A stretch of 64,000 nt of DNA, taken from the NCBI RefSeq assembly GCF_002115825.1, contig NZ_JFJZ01000002.1, positions 1 to 64,000 of the forward strand, read 5' to 3'. The position numbers and the translations under genes are program-made. The notes below the pieces were generated by a model. It was not told where the DNA came from. It was given only the letters and a program-made list of their open reading frames with translations, and made no database searches. Positions within the stretch are counted from its first letter, which is position 1. Every line of letters begins with the position of its first letter. This document shows, piece after piece, positions 53,478 through 63,153 of the stretch. The DNA comes from Thalassospira sp. MCCC 1A01428 (GTDB lineage Bacteria; Pseudomonadota; Alphaproteobacteria; Rhodospirillales; Thalassospiraceae).

Positions 53478-54743
53478 TTATCCGTTCATCGAATCGAAGA
53501 AATCATCGTTATTCTTGGTCGATTTAAGTTTACCAAGCAGGAATTCCATCGCGTCCTGCGGCCCCATCGGGTTGAGGATACGGCGCAGAACCCACATTTT
53601 GGAAAGCTCGCTTTTGCCAACCAGCAATTCTTCCTTACGGGTACCCGATTTAAGGATATCAATCGCCGGGAAGATACGCTTGTCAGCCAGTTTCCGATCA
53701 AGAATAAGTTCGGAGTTACCCGTACCCTTGAATTCTTCAAAGATGACTTCATCCATACGCGAACCGGTATCGATCAGCGCGGTTGCGATGATGGTCAGCG
53801 AGCCACCCTCTTCGATATTACGAGCGGCACCAAAGAAGCGTTTCGGGCGCTGCAGGGCATTTGCATCCACACCACCGGTCAAAACCTTGCCTGAGCTTGG
53901 GACAACGGTGTTGTATGCACGCGCCAGACGGGTGATCGAGTCGAGCAGGATGACAACATCATGCTTGTGTTCGACCAGACGCTTGGCCTTTTCCAGCACC
54001 ATTTCCGTCACCTGAACGTGACGCTGCGCCGGTTCGTCAAAGGTCGAACTGATCACTTCGCCTTTTACCGAACGGTCCATGTCAGTCACTTCTTCCGGGC
54101 GTTCATCAATCAGAAGAACGATCAGATAGGCTTCCGGATGGTTTTCCTCGATCGCATGGGCAATATTTTGCAGCATCACGGTTTTACCGGTGCGCGGCGG
54201 TGCCACGATCAGGGCGCGCTGGCCTTTACCCAATGGCGACACAAGTTCGATCACCCGGTTGGTGATGTCCCTGTTATTGCCGTCCTGGTCCAGATTGCGC
54301 TCCATTTTCAGGGGCTGATCCGGGTAAAGCGGGGTCAGGTTATCGAAATTGATGCGATGACGGACTTTTTCCGGCGCATCAAAATTGACCTTGTCGACTT
54401 TTAACAGGGCAAAATAACGTTCACCTTCCTTGGGCGAGCGAATTTGTCCTTCCACAGTATCACCGGTACGCAGGCCAAATCGGCGAACCTGGCTTGGCGA
54501 GACATAAATATCATCCGGTCCAGCCAGATAGTTGGCTTCCGGGCTCCGCAAAAAGCCGAAGCCATCGGGCAATACTTCCAGGACACCCTCGCCATAAATA
54601 GCGTGGTCGTTCTCTGCAAGCTGCTTGAGAATGGCAAACATCAGCTCCTGCTTGCGCAAGGTGCTGGCATTTTCGATTTCGAGCTCTTCCGAAAGGGCAA
54701 GAAGCTCGGTCGGAGATTTAAGTTTCAGGTCCTGGAGATGCAT
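53478..54743 (-). CDS. rho: Transcription termination factor Rho
   Basis: A 421-residue RNA-dependent hexameric ATPase. N-terminal helices ([20 protein letters not shown]) lead to the RNA-binding cold-shock-like domain ([21 protein letters not shown]). The ATPase has Walker [13 protein letters not shown] near residues 181-192, [28 protein letters not shown] and the GGVDANAL and [15 protein letters not shown] loops. It is full length. A 261-bp untranslated leader, common for autoregulated rho, contains ATGTTTCG/CGAAACAT inverted arms (54885-54911). Confidence 0.97.
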   Translation of the reverse strand: MHLQDLKLKSPTELLALSEELEIENASTLRKQELMFAILKQLAENDHAIYGEGVLEVLPDGFGFLRSPEANYLAGPDDIYVSPSQVRRFGLRTGDTVEGQIRSPKEGERYFALLKVDKVNFDAPEKVRHRINFDNLTPLYPDQPLKMERNLDQDGNNRDITNRVIELVSPLGKGQRALIVAPPRTGKTVMLQNIAHAIEENHPEAYLIVLLIDERPEEVTDMDRSVKGEVISSTFDEPAQRHVQVTEMVLEKAKRLVEHKHDVVILLDSITRLARAYNTVVPSSGKVLTGGVDANALQRPKRFFGAARNIEEGGSLTIIATALIDTGSRMDEVIFEEFKGTGNSELILDRKLADKRIFPAIDILKSGTRKEELLVGKSELSKMWVLRRILNPMGPQDAMEFLLGKLKSTKNNDDFFDSMNG

Positions 54744-55004
54744 ATGTGCGTATGATGATCTGTGATTGCCGGGGAAAGGGCGAATAGGTCAGGAGGGGCG
54801 ATTTTTGAGTGCAGTTTTCTATGCCGCATTAAAGAACACGACGTTAAAATACCGAAAATAAACCGCTGATTGCTTAAGGTAGGAATGTTTCGTGCAAGAG
54901 TGACGAAACATGAGAAACAGATAACGCCGATCCGACAATTAGTCAAACCGGTTTGGTCCAAACGGCCACCGTCATTGTGATTGAGGTCACACTGGCAGGC
55001 TTTT

Positions 55005-55361
55005 TCAACCGCGTTCCTGCACAATTCGCAAGATTCGCGTCAATTGATCCTGATTTAATCCCGCAATACGTTCGGCCAGCAGATTGGCAAGCTCCGTCGC
55101 AGCAGGTTCAAGGCCAGCGGTATCAACTGTCACTTTGGGATGAGACAATTGCGCCAGACGCTTTATCTCATCGACTTCATCCCAAATCAAATTAAAATAA
55201 CCACAAATTTGCTGAACCAGCCCCGGGCTTGGTCGGCCGCGGTGCCCATGCTCCAATGCAGACAAATAGGCAGGCGACAATTGCAGCGCATTTGCCATTT
55301 CTGTCAGGGTTACATTCTGGCGCGTTCGCAATTCGCGAATGCGATTGCCAAAAGGTGTCAC
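55005..55361 (-). CDS. XRE-family helix-turn-helix regulator
   Basis: The frame starts at a GTG whose bases overlap the smr stop codon (GTGA), giving 118 residues: TPFGNRIRELRTRQNVTLTE, then the helix-turn-helix MANALQLSPAYLSALEHGHRGRP, followed by a C-terminal helical segment with AELANLLAERIAGLNQDQLT. It belongs to the Cro/cI superfamily. An open upstream extension belongs to smr in another frame and is rejected. Translation is coupled to smr. Its target and ligand are unknown. Confidence 0.82.
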   Translation of the reverse strand: MTPFGNRIRELRTRQNVTLTEMANALQLSPAYLSALEHGHRGRPSPGLVQQICGYFNLIWDEVDEIKRLAQLSHPKVTVDTAGLEPAATELANLLAERIAGLNQDQLTRILRIVQERG

Positions 55362-56026
55362 ACGCGTCTCCGTTTCAACAAAACATAAAAGGCACCTGCC
55401 CCGCCATGCCCGATCTGCGCCTGGCTTACCGCCAATATATGCGGGCGCAGACGCGGCGCGCTTAGCCATTGCGGCAATCGTTGCCTCAACAAACCGGTCC
55501 GGCCATATTCATCAGCCCGGCTGCCTTTACCCGTAATCACCAGCACACACCGTTTATCACTACGCCAGGCGCTTTCAATAAACGCATTAAGGGCATGGTG
55601 CGCCACCTCCTGGGTCATACCATGCAAATCGATCCGACCTTCAATCGCCATGCGGCCTTTTTTGAATTTATCGGCAGTCGATTTGTCAATTCCGGCCGTT
55701 TTGCCAGTTTGCAAGTCTTCCAGGCCTTTGGCCCGGGCACCGGGTTTCCGATCGGCATCGCGGGCAGATGGCAAATTACGCGCCAAACGGGTTGCTTCAG
55801 ACCGGGCAATTTCCTCGCCTAGCGAGGCAGTTGGCGGCAAAGCCGTTTCGCCCCCCGTTATCGTGGCTTCTGTCCCTACTGCATCTGCAAACGCGCTGGC
55901 ATCTTCATCGCTTAACCCCTTGCGGCGCGCACGCAAAGGCGCAACATCACGGGTAAAAGCCTGCCATAGGGCTTTTTCCGACTCAGTTACGTTACGGCGC
56001 TTTCGGTGGTTCTTGCGATCTGTCAT
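55358..56026 (-). CDS. Smr-domain endonuclease-like protein
   Basis: A 222-residue protein with a basic, proline-poor N-terminus (DRKNHRKRRNVTESEKALWQ) and a C-terminal Smr domain (residues about 135-222): GRIDLHGMTQEVAHHALNAF carries the DLHG motif, then VLVITGKGSRADEYGRTGLL and HGGAGAFYVLLKRRR. Such domains bind or nick branched DNA or, in ribosome-linked members, RNA. It is coupled to the XRE gene by a 4-bp overlap. Confidence 0.85.
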   Translation of the reverse strand: MTDRKNHRKRRNVTESEKALWQAFTRDVAPLRARRKGLSDEDASAFADAVGTEATITGGETALPPTASLGEEIARSEATRLARNLPSARDADRKPGARAKGLEDLQTGKTAGIDKSTADKFKKGRMAIEGRIDLHGMTQEVAHHALNAFIESAWRSDKRCVLVITGKGSRADEYGRTGLLRQRLPQWLSAPRLRPHILAVSQAQIGHGGAGAFYVLLKRRRV

Positions 56027-56125
56027 CGGCTAACATATAGCCGCATTGTTTTAAAAATGCACCGCCGGGAAACAGTAAAATCATACGAAATTGACCAAAA
56101 ATCAGGTCAAAACGGCATAGATCAT

Positions 56126-56157
56126 CAAAAAAACCGGCAGGCAGAGCCACCGGTTTT
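56126..56157 (-). terminator. Terminator of the lut operon
   Basis: AAACCGG (56131-56137) pairs with CCGGTTT (56150-56156); the minus strand continues in a T run. It is 68 bp behind the lutC stop codon. Confidence 0.85.
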
Positions 56158-56224
56158 CATGATTTGATAAAATTACCCACGCGACATATGCATCAATTCC
56201 GCGCCAACTGCCCGTTTTCACAAA

Positions 56225-56941
56225 TTAATCAGGCTGGGCAACGGGCGTCTCACCAGTATCATCAACCAGAATAATATGCAGGCGGCGCGGGCCATGCGCC
56301 CCCAACTGCAAAGTCTGTTCAATATCACCGGTACGTGATGGGCCAGTCACCCACAAAAATGTACGGGGCATTGTCCCCCGGCCCTGACTTTGCCGTTGCA
56401 ACCCCCACACTTCTTCATAAGTGCCCACAATCTGGCTGGCGCGAATCACAACGATATGGGTATCGGGCAGCATATTAAGCGTATAGGGCTGATCCGGCCC
56501 GGATCGCAGCATCAGGCTGCCGGTTTCTGCCACACCCGCAAAAGCCGGCGTCACACTCACCAGATCCAGCGGCCCGGCAACGCCAGACGATATTTCCAGC
56601 GTCGTCTTATCCCAGTCCAGCCCGGTAATAAACGAGTCCGGTGCCAGGCGCACCACCGCGGGCTGGTTATGCTCGGCAAGATATCGCGAAACCTCGCCCA
56701 CAATAGCCTCGCTATTTTCAATCCGGCTAACACTGGCATTCACATCCCCGGCCATTTTGACAAACAGGTCCAATTGCTGGTCATGGGGGATTTGCGCGCG
56801 GGCGGGCGTAATGTTGCGTGGCGGGTTGCCAAGCCGGGCAACAACCTCGGCCGGGGCATCCTGCGGGCTAGTATCGCGGCCCAGATTTTTGCGAATCCGC
56901 CCTAAAATGGCATTTCGCGATGACGATGATGACTGGTTCAT
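56225..56941 (-). CDS. lutC: Lactate utilization protein LutC (LUD domain)
   Basis: A 238-residue LUD-domain protein, third part of the LutABC (LldEFG) L-lactate oxidation complex that feeds electrons into the respiratory chain. It contains TTLEISSGVAGPLDLVSVTP, ETGSLMLRSGPDQP, LNMLPDTHIVVIRASQIVGT and TFLWVTGPSRTGDIEQTLQLGAHGP, the nucleotide-like LUD signature. It is 14 bp behind lutB and last in the operon before a terminator. Confidence 0.9.
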   Translation of the reverse strand: MNQSSSSSRNAILGRIRKNLGRDTSPQDAPAEVVARLGNPPRNITPARAQIPHDQQLDLFVKMAGDVNASVSRIENSEAIVGEVSRYLAEHNQPAVVRLAPDSFITGLDWDKTTLEISSGVAGPLDLVSVTPAFAGVAETGSLMLRSGPDQPYTLNMLPDTHIVVIRASQIVGTYEEVWGLQRQSQGRGTMPRTFLWVTGPSRTGDIEQTLQLGAHGPRRLHIILVDDTGETPVAQPD

Positions 56942-56955
56942 TTACGGCTCCGGGA

Positions 56956-58386
56956 TCAGGCTTTTTTCGCGGCTTGCTGTTCCGCCCAAAGCTGTTTGAA
57001 TGTTTTACCCTGCGGGGCTGGCAAATCGCGAATGTCAGTCCAGCCACGCGCCAGCGGCAATTTATGAATGGCGCGCTTGCGGCCCCCCATTGATTTTAGA
57101 ACTTTGGCGGCAAAACCGGTGGTAAGCTGATACAATTTTGGTCGGCTGGCCATCCAGGCCCAGGCCTGAATGCCGAACCGCATTGATTGCGGACCCAAAT
57201 GTTTTTCAAATTCGCGTTCGCGCCAATGGCGCATCATTTTTGGCAAAGGAATGCGCATCGGGCATACTTCTTCGCATTTGCCACAAAAAGTCGATGCATT
57301 GGGCAAATGCCCGGCTTCGTCCACACCGATAAGGGACGGTGTTAGAACCGACCCCATCGGCCCCGGATAAACCCAGCCATAAGCATGGCCGCCCACCGCC
57401 CCGTAAACCGGACAATGGTTCATACAGGCGGCACAGCGAATACAGCGCAACATTTCCTGAAATTCGGTGCCCAGCATGTTGGACCGGCCATTATCAAGCA
57501 AAATCACATGATATTCTTCTGGTCCGTCAAGGTCTTCGCCCCGGCGCGGACCCGTTGAAAATGTAGTATAAGACGACATTTCCTGCCCGGTGGCCGAGCG
57601 GGCAAGAACCCGCAAAATCGTTGAAGCATCTTCAAGGGTTGGCACCACCTTTTCCAGGCTGGCAATCGCGATATGCACCTTGGACAGCGTCTGGGTTAAA
57701 TCGCCATTGCCTTCATTGGTGACAATCACCGACGTCCCGGTTTCCGCGATCAAAAAATTGGCGCCGGTAATGCCAATATCGGCTGCAAAAAAATGCTCGC
57801 GCATCACTTCGCGGGCTTCATCAAGCAAATCGCGCGGTTCATCAAGCGGACGGTTAATATCGCGCCCTTTGTGGGTTTCACGGAAACTGTCTGCCACCTG
57901 TTCCTTATGAACGTGAATGGCCGGGGCAATAATATGGCTTGGTGGTTCGTTGCGCAGCTGAATGATATATTCGCCAAGATCGGTTTCAACGACCTTCAAA
58001 TCCTGCTTTTCCAAAAAGGCATTCAGGCCGATTTCCTCGGAAATCATTGACTTGCCCTTAAGGACCGATTTGGCTTCTTTATCCTGGCAAATTTTCAAAA
58101 CCGTTTGCCGGGCTTCCTCGGCATCAGCACACCAGTGCACATGGCCGCCATTGGCAATCACATTGGCTTCAAACGCTGTTAAATAATGGTCCAGATTGGC
58201 CAGGGTATGATTTTTAATATCGCGCGCGGCGTCACGCAGTTGCTCAAATTCCGGCAATTGGGCAATGGCAGCGGTGCGTTTATCCTTGAACCCGGTTTTC
58301 AAACGGCCAAGGGCACGCTGCAAACTGGCATCATTTAAAGCATCATGGGCGTTTTGTTTGAAATTGGGCGATGTCGAATGTTCCAT
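56956..58386 (-). CDS. lutB: Lactate utilization iron-sulfur protein LutB
   Basis: A 476-residue protein with an N-terminal LUD domain (LKICQDKEAKSVLKGKSMISEE, then GITGANFLIAETGTSVIVTNEGNG) and two [4Fe-4S] motifs near residues 320-385: CIRCAACMNHCPVYG and CGKCEEVCPMRIP. In LutABC it relays electrons between LutA and the acceptor. Start ATG at 58386, 3 bp behind lutA. The C-terminal SMGGRKRAIHKLPLARGWTD is usual in the family. Confidence 0.93.
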   Translation of the reverse strand: MEHSTSPNFKQNAHDALNDASLQRALGRLKTGFKDKRTAAIAQLPEFEQLRDAARDIKNHTLANLDHYLTAFEANVIANGGHVHWCADAEEARQTVLKICQDKEAKSVLKGKSMISEEIGLNAFLEKQDLKVVETDLGEYIIQLRNEPPSHIIAPAIHVHKEQVADSFRETHKGRDINRPLDEPRDLLDEAREVMREHFFAADIGITGANFLIAETGTSVIVTNEGNGDLTQTLSKVHIAIASLEKVVPTLEDASTILRVLARSATGQEMSSYTTFSTGPRRGEDLDGPEEYHVILLDNGRSNMLGTEFQEMLRCIRCAACMNHCPVYGAVGGHAYGWVYPGPMGSVLTPSLIGVDEAGHLPNASTFCGKCEEVCPMRIPLPKMMRHWREREFEKHLGPQSMRFGIQAWAWMASRPKLYQLTTGFAAKVLKSMGGRKRAIHKLPLARGWTDIRDLPAPQGKTFKQLWAEQQAAKKA

Positions 58387-58389
58387 GAC

Positions 58390-59178
58390 TTAGCCCTTCT
58401 CCGATCCGGCAATGCCAGGGGCTGCCATTGTCATATCCGCCAAAACCTCGGCCACATGGCGAACTTCAATGTCCGAGCCTTCACGGCGCAGCTTGCCTGC
58501 CATATTCATCAAACAGCCCATATCCCCGGCCAGCAGCATGTCGGCGCCACTGTTTTTAATATCGGTGGTTTTATCGCCCACCATTTTCCCGGAAATTTCA
58601 GGATATTTGACGCAAAAAGTGCCCCCAAAACCACAACAGGTTTCAGATTCCTGCAATTCGTTAATCGAAAGGCCCTTTACGGAGCGCAGCAATTTGCGCG
58701 GCTGTTCCTTAACCTTTAATTCGCGCAAGCCCGAACAACTGTCATGATAAGTGATGCTGCCATCAAAAGCAGCGGCAACACCATCAAGTTTCATAACATC
58801 GGTTAAAAACGATACCAGTTCCCAGGTTTTTGCCGCCAAAGCCTTGACCGGTTCTGCCAGTTCCGGGTCATTGGCAAATAATTCAGGAAAATGCTTGATC
58901 ATCATACCCGCGCACGAACCGCTAGGGGCGACCACATAATCATGATCAGCAAACATCGCGATCAGGGGCTTTGCCACCTTGCGCGCCGATGCCAAATCGC
59001 CCGCATTAAAGGCAGGCTGACCACAACAAACCTGTTCCATCGGCACATCAACAACACAACCGGCTTCTTCAAGCAGCTTAACCGCCGAAAAACCGACCGT
59101 TGGGCGAAACATATCAACCAGACAGGTCACAAACAGACCAACCCGGGGCTTGGACGTGGACGACGGCGCGAAAGACAT
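58390..59178 (-). CDS. lutA: Lactate utilization protein LutA (CCG-domain)
   Basis: A 262-residue CCG-domain protein. Two cysteine-rich modules are visible: VCCGQPAFNAGD in the first half and SETCCGFGGTFCVKYPEIS in the second, which bind [4Fe-4S] clusters of the heterodisulfide-reductase type. LFVTCLVDMFRPTVGFSAVKLL is the family start. I use the ATG at 59178, with AGGG about 8 nt upstream (262 residues). It heads lutABC; upstream lies a GntR-type operator at 59254-59270. Confidence 0.92.
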   Translation of the reverse strand: MSFAPSSTSKPRVGLFVTCLVDMFRPTVGFSAVKLLEEAGCVVDVPMEQVCCGQPAFNAGDLASARKVAKPLIAMFADHDYVVAPSGSCAGMMIKHFPELFANDPELAEPVKALAAKTWELVSFLTDVMKLDGVAAAFDGSITYHDSCSGLRELKVKEQPRKLLRSVKGLSINELQESETCCGFGGTFCVKYPEISGKMVGDKTTDIKNSGADMLLAGDMGCLMNMAGKLRREGSDIEVRHVAEVLADMTMAAPGIAGSEKG

Positions 59179-59253
59179 CCTGGTTCCCTCTCTGATAGGC
59201 ACATTGGCAAACATGATTTGCGGGATCTGTTTGCTCTATTGCCAAAAACATCT

Positions 59254-59270
59254 AACTGGTATTACCAATT
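59254..59270. promoter_or_regulatory. LldR/FadR-type operator upstream of lutABC
   Basis: AACTGGTATTACCAATT is a 17-bp palindrome with one mismatched pair around TGGT-N3-ACCA, the recognised core of GntR-family FadR-subgroup regulators such as LldR and PdhR. It lies 75 bp upstream of the lutA start. A related TGGTACCA occurs at 59320-59327. The regulator gene is not in the window. Confidence 0.55.
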
Positions 59271-59424
59271 TTAAAAACCATGGTCCAGCACTTGATGAGC
59301 AACACCATGACCATTTAACTGGTACCAACCAAAAATGCACACAGCCCTAGCGATAGGCCAAACCGTTAAATCTCTCATTTTTTCAAAATAGGATTAAATA
59401 GAAATTCTTATTTAAAATATAAAA

Positions 59425-60297
59425 CTATTCGACATCAATACAGCCAACATTACGGTTGGCGGGGTCCTGAATGGCCTGAATAAAATCACTTTCAGGATTG
59501 GCGTTCAGGTCAAAACCCATACGCATTCTTAAAAAACGCCCACTACGATAAAATTCATCGAGGCTGTTTTGCAATTTATCGACATCTGTTTGCGGGCTAT
59601 CCTTGCTTAACGCAAAATACAAATAACAAACGCGGTAACTGGCTAGGCGGCCGACATTTTGTACGGCTGCGTTTTCGGCATCACTTTTTAAAAAACCAAG
59701 CGGTGAAGCCCCCATCGCCAGCACATCTACCCGATCTGCCAACAGCATCGCCAATAACTGATCATCGCGTTGAACGGCAACAATATCTTTTACGCCGCGC
59801 AATTTCAGATAATTTTCCCGGGCCGATCCCATCGCCACACCAATACGGGCTGACTTGAAAATATCCCCTGGTTGACGGTGCGCCCAACCAGCATTTTTCA
59901 ACCCGTATAAATTCCATACCGTCCGGCTCACCGGACCAACCCATTTCAAATCATCTTCACGATCTGTGGTGCGGGTTGTTGGATAAATAACATGGCGCGG
60001 TCCATAAATCGTTTCCTGATAGGCACGCTTCCATGGCTGTTGATCCTGTTCGATAAAGGGCAAACCTGCATTTTTGAAAACGGATCGTGCCAGTTCGTCA
60101 AAAAACAACTGTTCAGGACGGCCTTCATCAGCATTGTTCGGGTAACTTTGATGCAGAACATACGGGATCGTATTTGAAACTGATGGTGCTTCTGCCAATG
60201 CCGTTCCGATAAAACCACACAACATCAGAACAACTATAAAACCAGCCCGTCCAGCCAGACAAAAAAGCTGACCCTTTTTTTGCCCCATCATCCCCAC
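59425..60297 (-). CDS. Periplasmic solute-binding protein, family 3-like
   Basis: A 290-residue exported protein with a signal peptide (RAGFIVVLMLCGFIGTALA, cleavage near residue 35) and a type 2 periplasmic binding fold: FFDELARSVFKNAGLPF, RHVIYPTTRTTDREDDLKWVGP, SARIGVAMGSARENYLKLRG and the C-terminal LDEFYRSGRFLRMRMGF are the usual pieces. No transporter permease or ATPase is adjacent, so it may act as a sensor partner or stand-alone binding protein; the ligand is unknown. It is 15 bp behind dnaQ. Confidence 0.78.
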   Translation of the reverse strand: MGMMGQKKGQLFCLAGRAGFIVVLMLCGFIGTALAEAPSVSNTIPYVLHQSYPNNADEGRPEQLFFDELARSVFKNAGLPFIEQDQQPWKRAYQETIYGPRHVIYPTTRTTDREDDLKWVGPVSRTVWNLYGLKNAGWAHRQPGDIFKSARIGVAMGSARENYLKLRGVKDIVAVQRDDQLLAMLLADRVDVLAMGASPLGFLKSDAENAAVQNVGRLASYRVCYLYFALSKDSPQTDVDKLQNSLDEFYRSGRFLRMRMGFDLNANPESDFIQAIQDPANRNVGCIDVE

Positions 60298-60312
60298 CCC
60301 GAATAATGTCTG

Positions 60313-61008
60313 CTATTTCAACCAGACCGCATCTTTAATTTTTTCGCTGATATATGCCTGATGTGCCGAGATTTCCTCGGGCTTGGCTGCATGTGGACGC
60401 GGAGCCCGAAACGGCTTGGCCGATGTACCAGCCCGCATCCCTTCGTCATTGTTCGCCTGTCCCTGCCCATTGGTATCAAGAATTAACCCATGTTGGCGCC
60501 CGCCCAGTAATTCCAGATACACCAGTGCCAGCAAATCGGAGTCAAGCAAGGCACCGTGCAAGGTACGATTGGAATTATCAATTTTAAACCGGCGGCACAG
60601 TGCATCCAGACTAACCGGGGATCCCGGAAATTTCTTGCGTGCCATTTGCACGGTATCAATCGCCCGGTCATTGGCGATCAGCGGCTTGTTCAGCCAGCCC
60701 AGTTCCGCATTCAAAAACTTCATATCGAAGGCGGCATTATGAATAACCAGCTTTGAATCATCGCCGATAAATTCAATAAAATCATCAACCACTTCGGCAA
60801 AAACCGGCTGCTTTGCCAAAAATTCATCACCCAATCCATGCACGTCAAAGGCTTCCTTGGGCATGCTGCGCTGCGGATTGATATATTGGTGATACTGTTT
60901 GCCGGTCGGCATATGATTGATCAGTTCGATACACCCGATTTCAACCAGCCGATGGTCTGAATAAGGGTCAAGGCCGGTGGTTTCCGTATCGAGAACAATT
61001 TCACGCAT
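60313..61008 (-). CDS. dnaQ: DNA polymerase III epsilon subunit (3'-5' exonuclease)
   Basis: The proofreading subunit, 231 residues. DEDD exonuclease residues are D7 and E9 in VLDTETTGLD, D and the ExoII segment HNAAFDMKFLNAEL, and ExoIII with HGALLDSDLLALVYLEL. The C-terminal part is less conserved and should hold the polymerase-binding motif. It starts one base behind coaE, an arrangement (coaE-dnaQ) usual in alphaproteobacteria near the origin. Confidence 0.95.
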   Translation of the reverse strand: MREIVLDTETTGLDPYSDHRLVEIGCIELINHMPTGKQYHQYINPQRSMPKEAFDVHGLGDEFLAKQPVFAEVVDDFIEFIGDDSKLVIHNAAFDMKFLNAELGWLNKPLIANDRAIDTVQMARKKFPGSPVSLDALCRRFKIDNSNRTLHGALLDSDLLALVYLELLGGRQHGLILDTNGQGQANNDEGMRAGTSAKPFRAPRPHAAKPEEISAHQAYISEKIKDAVWLK

Positions 61009-61009
61009 G

Positions 61010-61612
61010 TCAGGTCCGTTTATTCCGGTTGTTCAAGTACGCGATAATGGACTGAATGGATCGAAATGTCACCGCACGACCCAACCCAGTAGGAATAATA
61101 AAATCCGCCCGGCGACGTTTGTCATAATCTGGCACCTGTTTTTGTAAAATTCCGGTGAATTTCTGTTCGTTCATACCCTCCCGGCGCAACACACGCTGGC
61201 GTTGAATAAACGCCGGCGCCGATACGACCGCCACATGGTCACAGTTTTTGTCACCACCGGTTTCAAATAATAACGGAACATCCAGCACAACCAGCGCATA
61301 TCCCACCCGCCGGCAATTGCGAATAAAGGCATCGCGTTTGGCACGAATTAACGGGTGCAAAATTCCTTCAAGCCGGGTTAATGCATCGGCATTGCCAAAA
61401 ACATGTCCCCCCAAAAGGTGCCGGTCAATTTTACCCCCCACAATCACATCAGGAAACAAACTGGCGATCTCGTCAAATGCTGCGCCACCTGGCATTGTTA
61501 AATTATGGGCATTGGCATCGGCGTCATAAACCTGCACTCCAAGATAGCGAAACATGCCCGCTGCCGTCGATTTTCCCATACCGATTGATCCGGTCAGGCC
61601 AAGAATAACCAT
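61010..61612 (-). CDS. coaE: Dephospho-CoA kinase
   Basis: The last enzyme of CoA synthesis, phosphorylating the 3'-OH of dephospho-CoA. It has Walker A GLTGSIGMGKSTAAGMF (residues 5-21) and DADANAHNL, LVVLDVPLLFETG and the lid RQRVLRREGMNEQKF. I use the ATG at 61612 (200 residues) with AGGA about 10 nt upstream; the longer open frame has no similarity. It follows aroE by 20 bp. Confidence 0.94.
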   Translation of the reverse strand: MVILGLTGSIGMGKSTAAGMFRYLGVQVYDADANAHNLTMPGGAAFDEIASLFPDVIVGGKIDRHLLGGHVFGNADALTRLEGILHPLIRAKRDAFIRNCRRVGYALVVLDVPLLFETGGDKNCDHVAVVSAPAFIQRQRVLRREGMNEQKFTGILQKQVPDYDKRRRADFIIPTGLGRAVTFRSIQSIIAYLNNRNKRT

Positions 61613-61632
61613 TTTGGAAATATCCTTTGTTC

Positions 61633-62499
61633 TTAAACCGGCGAAAGAACGAATTCGCACAATTCCGGCGTCACAACAGGATCAATGCCAAACCATTTAT
61701 GAAATCCCGGCCGCGCCTGATGCAATAACATGCCCAGGCCATCCACCACCCTGTTGCCACGGGCCTCGGCCTGTAACAGAAGGTCCGTTTTCAATGGCGC
61801 ATAAACGATATCGGTCACCACAGCATTTTGTCCCAAACCATCCAGGTCAATGTTCAATGCCGGTTGCCCGACCATGCCCAAACTGGTGGTGTTTACCAGC
61901 AAGGCAGCATCACAAAGGGTTTCCTTGCCAATTGGCCAATCCACCACAGTGACACGATCATCACCAATTTCACGGGCCAAATCATGGGCACGGCTGGCAG
62001 TTCGATTAGCCAGGCGAATTTGCGGGCAATTTTCATCCAATAACGACACAATAATTGCTCGCGATGCGCCCCCTGCGCCCAACACAACCGCCGGGCCGGA
62101 TGAAAAATCGATATCAGGCACATGCTGACGCAAATTTTCGATAAACCCGAAACCATCGGTATTATCGCCGTGAATTTTACCATCGGCCAAAAATGTAACA
62201 GTATTTACCGCGCCAATGCGTTTCGCCCGATCGGTTAATTCATCACAAACGGCAAAAACAGCCTGTTTATGGGGAATGGTTACATTAACCCCGGCAAACC
62301 CCAAATCCCGCAGGGATTTAACCGATACCGCAAAATTTTCCGGGGCAACAGGCAATGGCATATATGTGCCATCAATACCGTATTTTACCAGCCAATAGCC
62401 CTGTAACCGCGGCGATTTTGAATGGGAAACAGGCCATCCCATAACACCGGCCAGCCGGGATGTACCAGTTAATGTCTGTATCGATACCGGGTTATTCAT
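61633..62499 (-). CDS. aroE: Shikimate dehydrogenase
   Basis: A 288-residue NADP-dependent enzyme making shikimate in aromatic amino acid synthesis. Substrate motifs VSHSKSPRLQGYW and VNVTIPHKQAVF (catalytic lysine), NTDGFGF, and the nucleotide motif VVLGAGGASRAIIVSLL with NRTASRAHDLA are intact, and it ends with GLGMLLHQARPGFHKWFGI. It is 57 bp behind maf on the same strand. Confidence 0.95.
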   Translation of the reverse strand: MNNPVSIQTLTGTSRLAGVMGWPVSHSKSPRLQGYWLVKYGIDGTYMPLPVAPENFAVSVKSLRDLGFAGVNVTIPHKQAVFAVCDELTDRAKRIGAVNTVTFLADGKIHGDNTDGFGFIENLRQHVPDIDFSSGPAVVLGAGGASRAIIVSLLDENCPQIRLANRTASRAHDLAREIGDDRVTVVDWPIGKETLCDAALLVNTTSLGMVGQPALNIDLDGLGQNAVVTDIVYAPLKTDLLLQAEARGNRVVDGLGMLLHQARPGFHKWFGIDPVVTPELCEFVLSPV

Positions 62500-62556
62500 T
62501 TATCGTTTTCCGCTTCTTTGGGCAAATTCGGGTTGTCAGGATTAAAAGGATCAAAT

Positions 62557-63153
62557 CTATGCTTTTAAAATTCCATGATCGCGTAAAAACCCGATCAGAG
62601 GCAAAAGCGGCATCCCCAGAACGGTAAAATAATCGCCCCTTATCTCGGTAAATAACTGTGCGCCCAAACCTTCAAGTTGATAGCCGCCAACACATTGAAA
62701 AATGTCTTCACCAGCAGCATCAAGATACCATTCCAGCCATTCATCACTGAAATTGCGCATGGTTAAATGGGCGGTATCAATTTTGCCCCAAATCCGCGAA
62801 CCTTCCTTATAAACCACAGCCGCTGACACCAGTTGATGGCGCTTGTTACGCAGGGCTCGCAATTGTGCTCTTGTCTGATCACAATCGGTTGGTTTGTCAA
62901 ACCACACCCCATTGCATTCCAGCATTTGATCAGCAGCGATCACAATGGCGTCGGGTCGCTGGCGATACATCCGCAAGGCTTTCATTTCTGCCAGGGTTTC
63001 GGCGGCTTCCATCGCCGATGCGCCTTCGGCTTTCATCGCCTGCTTATAACCATCTTCGTCAATCATCGACGCAACGGCTTCACAATCTATCCCGGCATTT
63101 TGCAACATTTGCTGCCGGGCCTTGCTGCTTGATGCCAAAACAAGACGGTTCAT
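62557..63153 (-). CDS. maf: Maf-family nucleoside triphosphate pyrophosphatase
   Basis: A 198-residue Maf protein that removes modified or non-canonical nucleotides. Family marks are RLVLASSSKARQQMLQNAGI at the N-terminus, IVIAADQMLECNGVWFDKP and the QLEGLGAQLFTEIRGDYFTVLGMPL end. The exact substrate class (m7GTP or dTTP/UTP) is not assigned. It overlaps ppsR by 4 bp, so the two are translationally coupled. Confidence 0.93.
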   Translation of the reverse strand: MNRLVLASSSKARQQMLQNAGIDCEAVASMIDEDGYKQAMKAEGASAMEAAETLAEMKALRMYRQRPDAIVIAADQMLECNGVWFDKPTDCDQTRAQLRALRNKRHQLVSAAVVYKEGSRIWGKIDTAHLTMRNFSDEWLEWYLDAAGEDIFQCVGGYQLEGLGAQLFTEIRGDYFTVLGMPLLPLIGFLRDHGILKA

